Shown here in pieces: positions 1-10,263 of a stretch of DNA of 64,000 bases (positions are counted from its first letter, which is position 1; the number at the start of each line of letters is the position of its first letter). The stretch comes from CAJQLB01 sp041392065. GTDB taxonomy: Bacteria > Bacteroidota > Bacteroidia > Flavobacteriales > Flavobacteriaceae. The stretch covers positions 233,973 through 297,972 of the forward strand of contig JAWKMU010000005.1 of NCBI GenBank assembly GCA_041392065.1, written 5' to 3'. The notes below the pieces were generated by a model. The model ran no database searches. It was not told where the DNA came from and saw only the letters and a program-made list of their open reading frames with translations. The position numbers and the translations under genes were made by a program.

Positions 1-1
1 G

Positions 2-3000
2 ATAATTTTAGCACAGCTTGAAATACATAATGTTAACAATATAGATGACGCATCGTATAAAGGGAACATAATTTTTGATGAATTCTTGCTTGGTAACATC
101 CTTAATGACCCAAAAATTGGAAAAGTTTCTTTAAATGTTGATGCTGATGGAAAAGGCTTCACATTAGATAATTTAAACACACTTATAAAAGGCGATATTT
201 ATGGTTTAAGCTATAACGATTATTACTATTCTAACATTGATATAAATGGTACTGTTAAAAACAAGATTTTTAATGGAGACTTGGCAGCTAAGGACGACAA
301 TCTTGATTTTACATTTAATGGGTTGGTTAATTTCTCAGAAAATGAAAACAATTACAATTTTACGGCAAACGTAAACTATGCAAATCTTAATGCATTGAAT
401 TTTGTAAAAAAGGATAGTATTTCAATGTTTAGAGGATTGGTAAAAATGGATATGAAAGGTACCAACATTGACGATGCTTACGGAAGCATTACATTTCAAA
501 ACACGTTATATACCAATCAAAACGATGAATATTACTTTAAGGATTTTGAAATAACATCTTCTTTTAACGATAATGAGCGTACGCTTTATGTAAACTCTCC
601 TGATATTATAGAAGGCACTATGAAAGGCAAGTTCAAAATTAATGATGTGACAAAACTTGTCGAGAATTCCCTTGGTAATATCTATACCAACTACAATCCT
701 CATCTAATTAATAGTAATCAGTACATCGATTTTAATTTTAAGATATATAATAAAATAGCCGAAGTATTTTACCCAGATTTAAAGTTTGGAAGCAATACTT
801 TTTTTAGAGGACGTATTGAAAGTGACGCAAAAGAATTTAACCTAACGTTTAAATCGCCTGAAATTCGTTTTGCCGAAAATTTTGCTAATAATATTCAGCT
901 TAGATTAAGTAATAAAAACCCATTGTACAACACTTATATAGAAATTGATAGCATTGGAACAAAGTACTATGATATTTCACAATTTAGCTTAATCAATCTT
1001 ACTTTAAACGATTCTCTTTTTATCAGATCAGAATTTAAAGGAGGTAAAACCAATAGAGACCAATTTAATTTAAACTTGTTTTACACTATAAACAAAGACA
1101 ATCAATCGGTTATTGGTTTTAAGAACTCTGAAATAAATTTTAAAGGAAACCAATGGTTTATTAACGAAGATAGAAACAAAGACAATAAAATAGTCTTTGA
1201 CAGATTGTTTAAAAATTTCGACATAAGAGATATACTTATGACGCATAATAACGAGTCTATAAAGCTTTCAGGTTTCATACAAGGAAACGAAACAAAAAAT
1301 ATCAATTTAGATTTTCAGGATGTAGACCTTACCAAGGTAACACCAGATATTCAAGACCTACTTCTTGCTGGAAATATTAATGGCATAGTAAATATTAGGC
1401 AGCAAAACGGAAATTATATACCAGAATCTGACATTACAATCGATAATTTTAAAGTAAACGACAATAACCTTGGAAGTTTTAGGGCAAATATTGTAGGCAA
1501 CCAAACTCTTACCAATTATGATGTAAACATTTCTTTAAAGGAAGACAGCAACCAATCCTTATCTATAGTTGGTAATCTCGATGTTGCAGGTAAAAACTCT
1601 AACATAGACTTAGAGGTAGATTTTAAAGATTTTATCTTAGAACCATTAAACCCATTTGGAGATGGAGTTATTACCGAAATAAGAGGCTATGTAACAGGAA
1701 ATGCAAGAGTAAATGGCAAACTTAATAGGCCACAAATTAATGGAGAGTTAACAATGGATGATGGAGGTTTGGCAATTCCATACCTTAATGTAAACTATAG
1801 TTTTGAAGATGAAACTGAAATTCAATTAAGCAATCAAAGTTTTATTTTTAATGATGCAGAATTGACAGATACTGAATTTTTCTCTCGTGCAAATTTAAGC
1901 GGCAGGATAAATCATGTAAATTTCTCAAATTGGTCAATAGATCTCGATATTAATTCAAACAGATTGCTTGTACTTAATACTCAAGATAGTGAAGACGCAC
2001 TTTACTATGGTACTGCCTTTGTAGATGGCGATATCAACATAGCTGGACCAACAAACCAATTGGTAATTAAGGCAGATGTAAGCTCAGAAGAAGGCACAGT
2101 GTTTAAAATACCATTAAGCGATACAGAGTCGTTAGGCGATAATTCCTATATTCATTTTTTAAGCCCTGAAGAAAAAGAAGCCAAGTTACGTGGTGAAACA
2201 CTTGCAGTAAATGAAATTTCAGGTTTAGAAATGGATTTTGATTTAACTGTTAACGAAAATGCAGAAATTGAAATTGTAATGGATAGGAATTCTGGAAGCA
2301 CCATTAAAGGACGTGGTAATGGAGGTATTTTGGCTCAAATAAACACCAATGGACGTTTTAATATGTATGGCGATTTTATCATTACCGAAGGAACATATAA
2401 CTTTATTTATGGTGGCGTTATACAAAAGGATTTTAGAGTAGTTCAAGGCGGAACTTTGGTGTGGGAAGGAAGTCCTTTACAAGCTGAAATAAATATTGAA
2501 GCCATTCATGACAATATTAGTGCAAACCCTTCAATTTTATTAGATAATCCTATAAACCAAAGTATTCCTGTTGAAGTAAAAATACATTTAACCGAAAAGT
2601 TGGAACTACCTACTTTAGATTTTGATTTAATTTTCCCAAACGTAAACTCAACCATAAAATCTGAGCTCGAATATAGATTGAGTGATAAAGACGAAAAACA
2701 ATTCCAAGCATTGTCATTATTGGCAACAGGCTCTTTTAGAAGCGACTTGTCTACATTAGGAGGACAAGATGCTCTGGGATTAATTTCAGACAGGGTTACT
2801 ACTATGCTAAACGATATTATTTCGTCCGAAAATGGTAAACTAGATATTGGTCTTAACCTCGAAATAGGAGAGAATAACCCAAACTATGTGACAGATAGTA
2901 GAGTAGGTTTTACTTTGTCAACTCAGTTAAGTGATCGTGTACTTATTAACGGAAAAGTAGGAGTGCCTGTTGGTGGAGTAAATGAAACCGTTATAGCTGG

Positions 3001-3301
3001 AAATTTTGAAGTTGAAGTATTACTAAATGATGATAGAACACTATCGTTAAAATTCTTTAATAAAGAAAATAGCATACAAAATTTTGGAGAGCAAATTGGG
3101 TATACCCAAGGTTTAGGACTTTCGTATAATGTAGAGTTTGATAATCTAAACGAACTTTTTAAAAAGCTTTTTAAGAAAAAAGAAAGTGTGCTCAATACAA
3201 CACCTAAAAAACAAAATAAATCATCAGAAACTGGTCTATCAGAATATAATACATTTAAGAAAAAAGATTCTACAAACGTCCAAAAATCAAACAATTTTTA
3301 A
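2..3301 (+). CDS. TamB-like translocation/assembly module protein, C-terminal part (partial)
   Basis: The frame is open from the first bases with no stop, so the gene begins before the window. About 1,100 residues are visible, ending at the TAA before 3302. The sequence is long runs of alternating hydrophobic and polar strands rich in Asn and Asp, as in the beta-helical groove of AsmA/TamB proteins. The last 350 residues match the conserved TamB (DUF490) end, with Gly-rich strands, then a Lys/Ser-rich tail. TamB-type proteins span the periplasm and help move lipids or outer-membrane proteins. An alternative TTG start at base 86 would truncate the protein and is not preferred. It stands upstream of pfkA with a gap of about 120 bases. 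Confidence 0.85.
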   Translation: MILAQLEIHNVNNIDDASYKGNIIFDEFLLGNILNDPKIGKVSLNVDADGKGFTLDNLNTLIKGDIYGLSYNDYYYSNIDINGTVKNKIFNGDLAAKDDNLDFTFNGLVNFSENENNYNFTANVNYANLNALNFVKKDSISMFRGLVKMDMKGTNIDDAYGSITFQNTLYTNQNDEYYFKDFEITSSFNDNERTLYVNSPDIIEGTMKGKFKINDVTKLVENSLGNIYTNYNPHLINSNQYIDFNFKIYNKIAEVFYPDLKFGSNTFFRGRIESDAKEFNLTFKSPEIRFAENFANNIQLRLSNKNPLYNTYIEIDSIGTKYYDISQFSLINLTLNDSLFIRSEFKGGKTNRDQFNLNLFYTINKDNQSVIGFKNSEINFKGNQWFINEDRNKDNKIVFDRLFKNFDIRDILMTHNNESIKLSGFIQGNETKNINLDFQDVDLTKVTPDIQDLLLAGNINGIVNIRQQNGNYIPESDITIDNFKVNDNNLGSFRANIVGNQTLTNYDVNISLKEDSNQSLSIVGNLDVAGKNSNIDLEVDFKDFILEPLNPFGDGVITEIRGYVTGNARVNGKLNRPQINGELTMDDGGLAIPYLNVNYSFEDETEIQLSNQSFIFNDAELTDTEFFSRANLSGRINHVNFSNWSIDLDINSNRLLVLNTQDSEDALYYGTAFVDGDINIAGPTNQLVIKADVSSEEGTVFKIPLSDTESLGDNSYIHFLSPEEKEAKLRGETLAVNEISGLEMDFDLTVNENAEIEIVMDRNSGSTIKGRGNGGILAQINTNGRFNMYGDFIITEGTYNFIYGGVIQKDFRVVQGGTLVWEGSPLQAEINIEAIHDNISANPSILLDNPINQSIPVEVKIHLTEKLELPTLDFDLIFPNVNSTIKSELEYRLSDKDEKQFQALSLLATGSFRSDLSTLGGQDALGLISDRVTTMLNDIISSENGKLDIGLNLEIGENNPNYVTDSRVGFTLSTQLSDRVLINGKVGVPVGGVNETVIAGNFEVEVLLNDDRTLSLKFFNKENSIQNFGEQIGYTQGLGLSYNVEFDNLNELFKKLFKKKESVLNTTPKKQNKSSETGLSEYNTFKKKDSTNVQKSNNF

Positions 3302-3420
3302 AGTCTAAATAAAAACTTTTTAACGAAAACGTTTGAGTTTTGAGTTTTAGTTAAATTAAGATAAAACTTAGCATTTTTGTTGATTTTCTTTATTAGATTT
3401 ACTCTCTCAAAAATCAAAAA

Positions 3421-4407
3421 ATGCCAAAAAGCATAAAAAAAATTGGTGTAATGACCTCTGGTGGAGATGCTCCAGGAATGAATGCTGCGATTAGATCAGT
3501 AGTTCGTACTTGTGCCTATCACAATATTGAATGTGTTGGTATTTACAGAGGTTATGATGGTGTTATAGAAGGTGATTATAAAACCATGGATGCTCGTAGC
3601 GTAAAAGGAATTATCAATAAAGGAGGAACAGTTTTAAAATCTGCACGCTCTAATGAGTTTAGAACCAAAGAAGGGCGTAAAAAAGCTTTTGATAGTTTAA
3701 CAAAAGCAGGAGTTGGAGCTTTAGTTACTATTGGTGGTGATGGAACCTTTACAGGAGCCCTTATCTTTAATGAAGAATACAACTTTCCAGTAATTGGTAT
3801 ACCTGGAACCATAGATAATGATATTTATGGTACCTCACATACATTAGGCTACGACACAGCTTTAAACACAGTAGTTGAAGCAATCGATAAAATTAGAGAC
3901 ACTGCAAGTTCACATAACCGATTGTTTTTTGTTGAAGTTATGGGACGAGATGCAGGTCATATAGCACTAAACGCTGGAGTTGGTGCAGGAGCAGAAGAAA
4001 TATTGATACCAGAAGAAGATTTAGGCTTAGAGAGACTTTTAGACTCATTAAAACGAAGCAAGCAATCTGGTAAATCATCAAGTATAGTTGTAGTTGCTGA
4101 AGGCGACAAAATAGGAAAAAATGTCTTCGAGCTTAAAGACTATGTCGATGAAAACATGCCAGATTATGATGTGCGTGTTTCGGTTTTAGGTCATATACAA
4201 CGTGGTGGAAGCCCTTCGTGTTTTGATAGAGTCTTAGCCAGTAGAATGGGAGTTAAAGCAGTTGAGTCTTTATTGGAAGGAAAAACAAATTATATGGTAG
4301 GACTCATTAATAATAAAATGGAGTTAACACCATTAGAAAATGCTATTAAAGGAAAATCAGAAATAAATTTAGAATTATTACGTGTGTCAGATATAATGAC
4401 AACTTAA
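3421..4407 (+). CDS. pfkA: 6-phosphofructokinase
   Basis: The product (328 residues, normal bacterial length) phosphorylates fructose 6-phosphate with ATP in glycolysis in the cytoplasm. Visible family motifs are GGDAPGMNAAIR at the N-terminus (nucleotide-binding loop), GGDGTFTGA near residue 100, GIPGTIDNDI near 125-132 with the catalytic Asp, and EVMGRDAGHIA near 180. Start ATG at 3421 is preceded by an AT-rich leader. The gap gene follows after 19 bases, so the two glycolytic genes are very probably one operon. Nothing is missing from the active site. Confidence 0.97.
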   Translation: MPKSIKKIGVMTSGGDAPGMNAAIRSVVRTCAYHNIECVGIYRGYDGVIEGDYKTMDARSVKGIINKGGTVLKSARSNEFRTKEGRKKAFDSLTKAGVGALVTIGGDGTFTGALIFNEEYNFPVIGIPGTIDNDIYGTSHTLGYDTALNTVVEAIDKIRDTASSHNRLFFVEVMGRDAGHIALNAGVGAGAEEILIPEEDLGLERLLDSLKRSKQSGKSSSIVVVAEGDKIGKNVFELKDYVDENMPDYDVRVSVLGHIQRGGSPSCFDRVLASRMGVKAVESLLEGKTNYMVGLINNKMELTPLENAIKGKSEINLELLRVSDIMTT

Positions 4408-4426
4408 AAAAACAGAAATTAAACAT

Positions 4427-5428
4427 ATGTCAAAAATTAAGATAGGAATTAACGGTTTTGGAAGAATAGGAAGAATTGTTTTTAGAGCAACAGTAAACAG
4501 ACCAGATGTAGATGTTGTTGCCATTAATGATTTATTAGAAATTAATCACCTTGCTTACTTATTAGAATACGATTCAGTTCATGGTCGTTTTGATGGTACG
4601 ATTGAAATTAAAGATGGAAACTTAGTTGTAAATGGTAAAACCATTAGAGTAACTGCCGAAAGAGACCCAAAAAACTTAAAATGGGACGAAGTTGGAGCAG
4701 AAATAGTGGCTGAGTGCACAGGTATTTTCACCACTTTAGAAACTGCAAATTATCATATTGAAGCTGGAGCAAAAAAAGTAGTAATTTCGGCTCCATCTAA
4801 AGACGCTCCAATGTTTGTAATGGGAGTTAATAATCATACAATAAAAGCATCAGATACTATTGTGTCTAATGCTTCATGTACAACCAACTGTTTAGCTCCA
4901 TTAGCTAAAGTTATTAATGATAATTTTGGCTTAGAAGAAGGCTTAATGACTACTGTACATGCTACAACTGCAACTCAACTTACTGTTGATGGTCCTTCAA
5001 GAAAAGACTTTAGAGGAGGAAGAAGTGCTTTAACAAATATCATTCCTGCATCTACTGGAGCTGCAAAAGCTGTTGGCAAGGTTATCCCAGAGTTAAATGG
5101 TAAGCTAACAGGAATGGCATTTAGAGTTCCAACAGCTGATGTTTCGGTTGTTGACCTTACATTCAAGACAAAAAAGGAAACTTCACTTGAAGAAATAAAA
5201 AAAGCAGTAAAAGAAGCTTCAGAAGGCTCAATGAAAGGAGTTTTAGGCTATACTGATGAATTGGTGGTTTCTCAAGATTTTGTAGGTGATACTCATGCAA
5301 GTATTTTTGATGCAGATGCTGCAATTGAGTTAAATTCTAAATTCTTTAAAGTGGTATCTTGGTACGATAACGAATTTGGTTATTCCAATAAACTGGTTGA
5401 TTTAATCGAATATATTCACAGTTTGTAA
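4427..5428 (+). CDS. gap: Type I glyceraldehyde-3-phosphate dehydrogenase
   Basis: It oxidises glyceraldehyde 3-phosphate with NAD to 1,3-bisphosphoglycerate. The 333-residue length is standard. The Rossmann motif INGFGRIGR is at residues 8-16 and the catalytic motif SNASCTTNCLAP is near 147-158, with the nucleophilic Cys near 152. The C-terminal WYDNEFGYSNKL motif is also present. It lies 19 bases downstream of pfkA and is followed by a clear intrinsic terminator, so it ends the pfkA-gap operon. Confidence 0.98.
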   Translation: MSKIKIGINGFGRIGRIVFRATVNRPDVDVVAINDLLEINHLAYLLEYDSVHGRFDGTIEIKDGNLVVNGKTIRVTAERDPKNLKWDEVGAEIVAECTGIFTTLETANYHIEAGAKKVVISAPSKDAPMFVMGVNNHTIKASDTIVSNASCTTNCLAPLAKVINDNFGLEEGLMTTVHATTATQLTVDGPSRKDFRGGRSALTNIIPASTGAAKAVGKVIPELNGKLTGMAFRVPTADVSVVDLTFKTKKETSLEEIKKAVKEASEGSMKGVLGYTDELVVSQDFVGDTHASIFDADAAIELNSKFFKVVSWYDNEFGYSNKLVDLIEYIHSL

Positions 5429-5444
5429 AAATGAACAATAATTA

Positions 5445-5479
5445 CTGCTAATCATTAACTTTGGTTAGCAGTTTTTTTT
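5445..5479 (+). terminator. Intrinsic terminator after gap
   Basis: The stem CTGCTAA (5445-5451) pairs with TTAGCAG (5465-5471) and is followed at once by eight T residues. It lies 17 bases after the gap stop and 19 bases before the next start, so it separates the glycolytic operon from the sugar kinase gene. Confidence 0.9.
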
Positions 5480-5497
5480 ATATACAAATTCAAGCAT

Positions 5498-6352
5498 ATG
5501 ATTTTTATAGTTGATAGTGGTTCTACAAAATGCGATTGGTTAGCCATTGATAAAAATGGGAAACAATTATTAGAAAAGCAAAGGACCAAAGGCATGAACC
5601 CAGCAATATTGAGCGAAAAGAAGCTTATAAAAATCATTAAGACCAATACAACCATATTTGAGGTTAGAAACGAAGTAAAAAAAATATTTTTCTATGGAGC
5701 TGGTTGTGGTACAGAAAAACCAAGATTACTATTAAAACGTGTACTCGAAGAGTTTTTTGTTAATGCTAAAGTAGAGGTTAATGAAGATACATATGCAGCT
5801 GTATATGCAACAGTTGGCAGTACATTAGAACCTGCTGTTGTATGCATTCTGGGAACAGGATCTAATTGTAGCTATTTTAATGGAAATGTATTAGAACAGC
5901 GTGTTAAGTCCTTAGGATATTCTATAATGGATGATGCTTCTGGCAACTATTTTGGCAGACAATTGATAAGAGATTATTATTTTAATCACATGCCTGAAAA
6001 TCTTAAAGTTTCTTTTGCCGAGAAATATAATATGGATTCAGATTATATTAAGTACAACCTTTATAAACAACCAAATCCAAATGCTTTTTTAGCATCGTTT
6101 GCTGAATTTATGTTCCTTAACAAAGACTCAGATTACATTGAAAACTTAATTAAAAATGGTATTAGATTGTTTGCAAAGAATATGATTTTGCAATTTAGCG
6201 ATGTACTTCCAAACGTTAAAGTACATTTTGCTGGCTCTATTGCTTATCTTTCTCAAAACGAAATTAAAGAAGTTGCTAAAGAAATGGGCTTTACTGTTGG
6301 TAATTTTGCAAGACGACCAATTGAAGGTTTAGTTGCTTACCACAGCAAGTAA
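5498..6352 (+). CDS. BadF/BadG/BcrA/BcrD-type ATPase, probable N-acetylglucosamine kinase-like sugar kinase
   Basis: The product has 284 residues and the ASKHA (actin-like) ATPase fold. The N-terminal phosphate loop IVDSGSTKCDWL is at residues 3-14, and the second phosphate motif ILGTGSNCSYF is near 120. An adenosine-type motif FAGSIAY is near 247. Flavobacterial proteins of this size and motif set are usually labelled N-acetylglucosamine kinase or BadF ATPase. The sugar substrate cannot be read from the sequence. It has its own transcription unit after the gap terminator and is convergent with the GMP reductase gene. Confidence 0.8.
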   Translation: MIFIVDSGSTKCDWLAIDKNGKQLLEKQRTKGMNPAILSEKKLIKIIKTNTTIFEVRNEVKKIFFYGAGCGTEKPRLLLKRVLEEFFVNAKVEVNEDTYAAVYATVGSTLEPAVVCILGTGSNCSYFNGNVLEQRVKSLGYSIMDDASGNYFGRQLIRDYYFNHMPENLKVSFAEKYNMDSDYIKYNLYKQPNPNAFLASFAEFMFLNKDSDYIENLIKNGIRLFAKNMILQFSDVLPNVKVHFAGSIAYLSQNEIKEVAKEMGFTVGNFARRPIEGLVAYHSK

Positions 6353-6362
6353 CTTTAAAAAA

Positions 6363-7406
6363 TCAATCTTTAGTATAAACTTGATTTTCTTGTTCAGCAA
6401 CTCGAATAAATGTGGTACGTTTAGTAAGTTCTTTTAAACGCTGAGCACCAACATAAGTGCAAGTGCTTCTAAGTCCTCCTAAAATATCTTGTAAAGTAGA
6501 TTCTACTTCACCTCTATAAGGTACTTTAACAGTTTTTCCCTCACTTGCTCTATATTCAGCTACACCACCAACATGTTTTTCCATGGCAGTTTGAGAACTC
6601 ATACCATAGAATTTTTTAAAAGGCTTTCCTTCATGTTCTATTAATTCGCCTCCACTTTCATTATGTCCAGCTAGCATTCCACCAAGCATCACAAAATCTG
6701 CTCCAGCACCAAAGGCTTTTGCAATATCTCCAGGAATGGTACAACCACCATCACTTATAATTTGTCCACCCAAACCATGAGCAGCATCTGCACACTCTAT
6801 GATTGCTGATAATTGCGGATAACCAACACCAGTTTTAACTCTTGTTGTACAAACGCTTCCAGGTCCAATGCCAACTTTAACAACATCTGCTCCAGAGAGT
6901 AGTAGTTCTTCAACCATTTCGCCAGTGACAACATTTCCAGCTATAATTACTTTGTCTGGATATAGCTCTCTTGTTTTCTTGACAAAATTCGCAAAGTATT
7001 CACTATAGCCATTGGCAACATCAATGCATATAAATTTATATTGCGGATTGAAATTTAATATAGAAGCTAATTTTTCAGAATCCTGTTTGCCAATTCCTGT
7101 GCTTATAGCTACAAAGTTTTCTATGCCATCTGGTGCATTAGATGAAAACACATTCCAATCGGTTATTGAATAATGTTTATGTATTGCAGTAAACAGTTTT
7201 TGATTTGATAGTGCAAGAGCCATTTCAAAAGTGCCAACAGTATCCATGTTTGCTGCCATAATTGGTATTCCTTTCCAAACATAATTACTATGCATAAACT
7301 TGAATTCTCTATTTAAATCAACTTGTGACCTACTTTTTAAAGTAGATCGTTTCGGTCTAATCATCACGTCCTTAAACCCTAATTTTATTTCATATTCAAT
7401 ACGCAT
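6363..7406 (-). CDS. guaC: GMP reductase
   Basis: It converts GMP to IMP with NADPH (purine salvage). The IMPDH/GMPR barrel shows the catalytic loop GPGSVCTTR near residues 180-190, phosphate-binding SDGGC, and the GMP reductase signature FYGMSSQTAMEKH near 275, which IMP dehydrogenase does not have. No CBS domains are present, and the length (347 residues) fits GuaC. I prefer the start MRIEYEIKLG at 7406, as in family members. The longer frame to 7457 adds 17 unlikely residues. Confidence 0.9.
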   Translation of the reverse strand: MRIEYEIKLGFKDVMIRPKRSTLKSRSQVDLNREFKFMHSNYVWKGIPIMAANMDTVGTFEMALALSNQKLFTAIHKHYSITDWNVFSSNAPDGIENFVAISTGIGKQDSEKLASILNFNPQYKFICIDVANGYSEYFANFVKKTRELYPDKVIIAGNVVTGEMVEELLLSGADVVKVGIGPGSVCTTRVKTGVGYPQLSAIIECADAAHGLGGQIISDGGCTIPGDIAKAFGAGADFVMLGGMLAGHNESGGELIEHEGKPFKKFYGMSSQTAMEKHVGGVAEYRASEGKTVKVPYRGEVESTLQDILGGLRSTCTYVGAQRLKELTKRTTFIRVAEQENQVYTKD

Positions 7407-7544
7407 AATGTGAAGTGTTTGGTTACTATCAAATTTAAGAATTATTCCATGACTCAATACGATTAGTTATTAACAACTTTTGAATGTTTTACCTATTTGA
7501 AATATATTGTAACACTTAGTATTCGCTTTTAATCTTATTTTTTT

Positions 7545-9806
7545 ATGAAGAAAATTATCCTAAATCACGCTTTCGTTGCTTTATTCTTTTTAATGCCTAC
7601 CATAGTTGCAGCACAGCAGTTTACTCAAAATAAATTACTCACTATCGACAGAATTTACAATTCAAACGAATTTTCACAGGAATATGAAAGACCAATGCAA
7701 TGGATTGAAAATGGAGATGCTTACATTATTATTGAAAAATCTAATACAAAAATAGGTGGAGACGACCTCATAAAATATACTACAGCTAAACAAGAAAGAA
7801 CAGTATTCATTTCTGCGGAATCTTTACTAGTTGATGGAAAACCTTTACAAATAAGTAGCTTCACTTTGTCTGATGATGGCTCTAAGGTTTTGTTTTTTAA
7901 TAATACAAGCCGTGTTTGGCGTTCTTACACAAAAGGAGATTATTGGGTTTACGATTTTAACACAAAAAAAATAAAGCAACTTGGAGCTTCATTTAAGCCT
8001 TCTTCATTAATGTTTGCAAAATTTTCTGCAGATAATAAGTTCGTGGCTTATGTGCAGAATTTTAATATTTACAAAGAAGATTTTTCATCAGGAGAAGTCA
8101 CACAACTTACCTTTGATGGCACAGAAGATATTATAAATGGGACTTTTGATTGGGCTTACGAAGAAGAATTTGGAAAACGTGATGGTTTTTCATGGAGTCC
8201 GAAAGCAAATTACATTGCTTATTGGCAAATAGATGCTAGTGAGATAGAAACGTTTTATATGATAAATAATACAGATTCTATCTATTCTAAACCAGTTCCA
8301 TTGCAGTACCCAAAAGTTGGTAGAGAGCCTTCAGGAGCAAAACTTGGTTTAGTACATCTGAACTCAAATAAGACCGAATGGCTACCAATTCCTGGAGGAG
8401 AGAAAGAAAATTATATTCCTGGTATGCAATGGGTTAATGACGATTTAATGCTCATTCAGCAAATGAATCGCCATCAAAACCAACTAATTGTTTGGTCTTA
8501 TAAACCTTCAACTAAAAATCTTAAAAAAGTATATACTGAAGTTGAAGAAACTTGGGTAGATTTAGGTTATCCAGACATTTCAGCAGATGGTTGGGGAAAT
8601 AATGACTTACCAATTGTGGATAATGGCTCAGCATTTTTAAGAATGACAGAAACTGACCAATGGAGACATATTTATAAAATTAATATTACAACTGGAGAAA
8701 AAACGTTAATCACACCCTTTGATTTCGATGTTGCCTCCATTCGTCCAGCTACTGATAAAGATTTATATTTTATAGCTTCTCCAAACAATAGCACACAACG
8801 CTATTTGTATAAAACCGATCTAAAAGGTAAAGGCAAAGTAAAGCGTATTACACCAATTAACTATGAAGGCGTTAATAATTATAGTTTTGCTCCAAATGGA
8901 AAATATGCCAAACATATACACCAAAGTTCTTCAGAACCTAGAACATCTCATTTAGTAGAGTTGCCATCACATAACATTATTAAAGCTTTAGCTGAAAATA
9001 AGGCTTATAAAGACAAACTCAATTGGCTGGATCTTCCAGACGTTAAATTTACTAAAGTTACCACTGAAGAGGGTATTGAAATTGATGTGAGAATGGTGCT
9101 TCCTGTTGGTTTTGATGAAACCAAAAAGTATCCTGTTCTATTTCATGTATATGGTGAACCTTGGGGACAAGTAGCGACTGATACACAAATTGGTTTGTGG
9201 ATTATTATGATGGCACAAAAAGGTTATGTTATTATTGATATGGATAACAGAGGTACGCCTTGTTTAAAAGGAAGTGCGTGGCGTAAAAGCATATATAGAA
9301 AAATAGGTGTCATTAATGCGTTAGATCAAGGTCAGGCTGCAAAGGAAATTTTAAAATTACCTTATTTAGATAATGAACGAACAGCAGTTTGGGGCTGGAG
9401 TGGAGGAGGCTCAATGACACTTAACCTGATGTTTAAGTATCCTGAAATTTATAAAACAGGAATTGCAGTTGCAGCAGTTTCTAATCAGTTGATTTACGAT
9501 AACATCTATCAAGAGCGTTATATGGGTTTGCCACAGGAAAACAAAGAAGATTTTATAAATGGTTCTCCAATAACTTATGCTAAAAACCTTAAAGGAAATT
9601 TATTAATTGTTCATGGAACTGGTGATGATAATGTACATTATCAAAGTGCTGAAATGCTAATTAATGAACTGATTAAACAGAACAAACAATTTAGAGTGAT
9701 GCCTTATCCAAACCGATCACATGGAATTTGGGAAGGACAAAATACAACAAGGCATTTATACACCATGTTGACTAATTATTTACTGGAAAATACGCCTCCA
9801 AATTAG
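7545..9806 (+). CDS. Secreted dipeptidyl-peptidase IV (peptidase family S9B)
   Basis: The product (753 residues) has a signal peptide ending near VAAQQ (residues 1-24), so it is exported. An eight-bladed propeller domain (about 30-500) is followed by an alpha/beta-hydrolase domain. The serine motif GWSGGGSM (near 620; usual form GWSYGG) holds the nucleophile. The catalytic Asp is in HGTGDDNVHYQ and the His is in NRSHGI near the end. The Glu pair of DPP4 enzymes appears as DWAYEEEFGKR near residue 200. Such enzymes release X-Pro dipeptides in the periplasm. It is transcribed alone, convergent with ridA. Confidence 0.93.
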   Translation: MKKIILNHAFVALFFLMPTIVAAQQFTQNKLLTIDRIYNSNEFSQEYERPMQWIENGDAYIIIEKSNTKIGGDDLIKYTTAKQERTVFISAESLLVDGKPLQISSFTLSDDGSKVLFFNNTSRVWRSYTKGDYWVYDFNTKKIKQLGASFKPSSLMFAKFSADNKFVAYVQNFNIYKEDFSSGEVTQLTFDGTEDIINGTFDWAYEEEFGKRDGFSWSPKANYIAYWQIDASEIETFYMINNTDSIYSKPVPLQYPKVGREPSGAKLGLVHLNSNKTEWLPIPGGEKENYIPGMQWVNDDLMLIQQMNRHQNQLIVWSYKPSTKNLKKVYTEVEETWVDLGYPDISADGWGNNDLPIVDNGSAFLRMTETDQWRHIYKINITTGEKTLITPFDFDVASIRPATDKDLYFIASPNNSTQRYLYKTDLKGKGKVKRITPINYEGVNNYSFAPNGKYAKHIHQSSSEPRTSHLVELPSHNIIKALAENKAYKDKLNWLDLPDVKFTKVTTEEGIEIDVRMVLPVGFDETKKYPVLFHVYGEPWGQVATDTQIGLWIIMMAQKGYVIIDMDNRGTPCLKGSAWRKSIYRKIGVINALDQGQAAKEILKLPYLDNERTAVWGWSGGGSMTLNLMFKYPEIYKTGIAVAAVSNQLIYDNIYQERYMGLPQENKEDFINGSPITYAKNLKGNLLIVHGTGDDNVHYQSAEMLINELIKQNKQFRVMPYPNRSHGIWEGQNTTRHLYTMLTNYLLENTPPN

Positions 9807-9810
9807 AGGT

Positions 9811-10191
9811 TTATTTTACCGCAATCATGCTGATTTCAACATTGACATCTTTAGGTAAACGTGCAACTTGAACAGTCTCTCTTGCAGGAGCAGTATCCTC
9901 ATTAAAGTAGCTACCATAGACTTCATTAATTTGCGAGAAGTTATTCATATCACTAATAAAAATAGAAGTTTTTACAACATTTTCAAATGTCATTCCAGCT
10001 TCAGTTAAAACGGCTTTCATGTTTTCCATGACTTGTTTAGTTTCGGTTTTTATATCATCTAAAACCAAAGCCATAGTTTCTGGATTAAATGCTATTTGAC
10101 CAGATGTATAAAGTGTATTTCCGCTTAAAACAGCTTGAGAATATGGGCCAATTGGAGCAGGAGCTTTTGATGTAGTTATGATTGTTTTCAT
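9811..10191 (-). CDS. ridA: RidA family reactive intermediate/imine deaminase
   Basis: The product has 126 residues, the usual RidA length. The family pattern is intact: APAPIGPYSQAV at residues 10-21, GNTLYTSGQIAF near 25-36, and PARETVQVARLP near 101-112 with the conserved Arg. RidA hydrolyses reactive enamine/imine intermediates from PLP enzymes. It is convergent with the DPP4-like gene, with only 4 bases between the stops. Confidence 0.95.
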   Translation of the reverse strand: MKTIITTSKAPAPIGPYSQAVLSGNTLYTSGQIAFNPETMALVLDDIKTETKQVMENMKAVLTEAGMTFENVVKTSIFISDMNNFSQINEVYGSYFNEDTAPARETVQVARLPKDVNVEISMIAVK

Positions 10192-10263
10192 TGAAAATTA
10201 ATTTTCATTTCCGTGAAAATGGAAATCTGTTATTTTTTATAAATATATTATTAAAATCTAATA

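Noticed and set aside
2923..3294. Minus-strand 123-codon ORF opposite the TamB end
   Set aside because: It is a shadow of the TamB reading frame; its composition (Ser/Phe/Leu rich) is that of the reverse complement of coding DNA.
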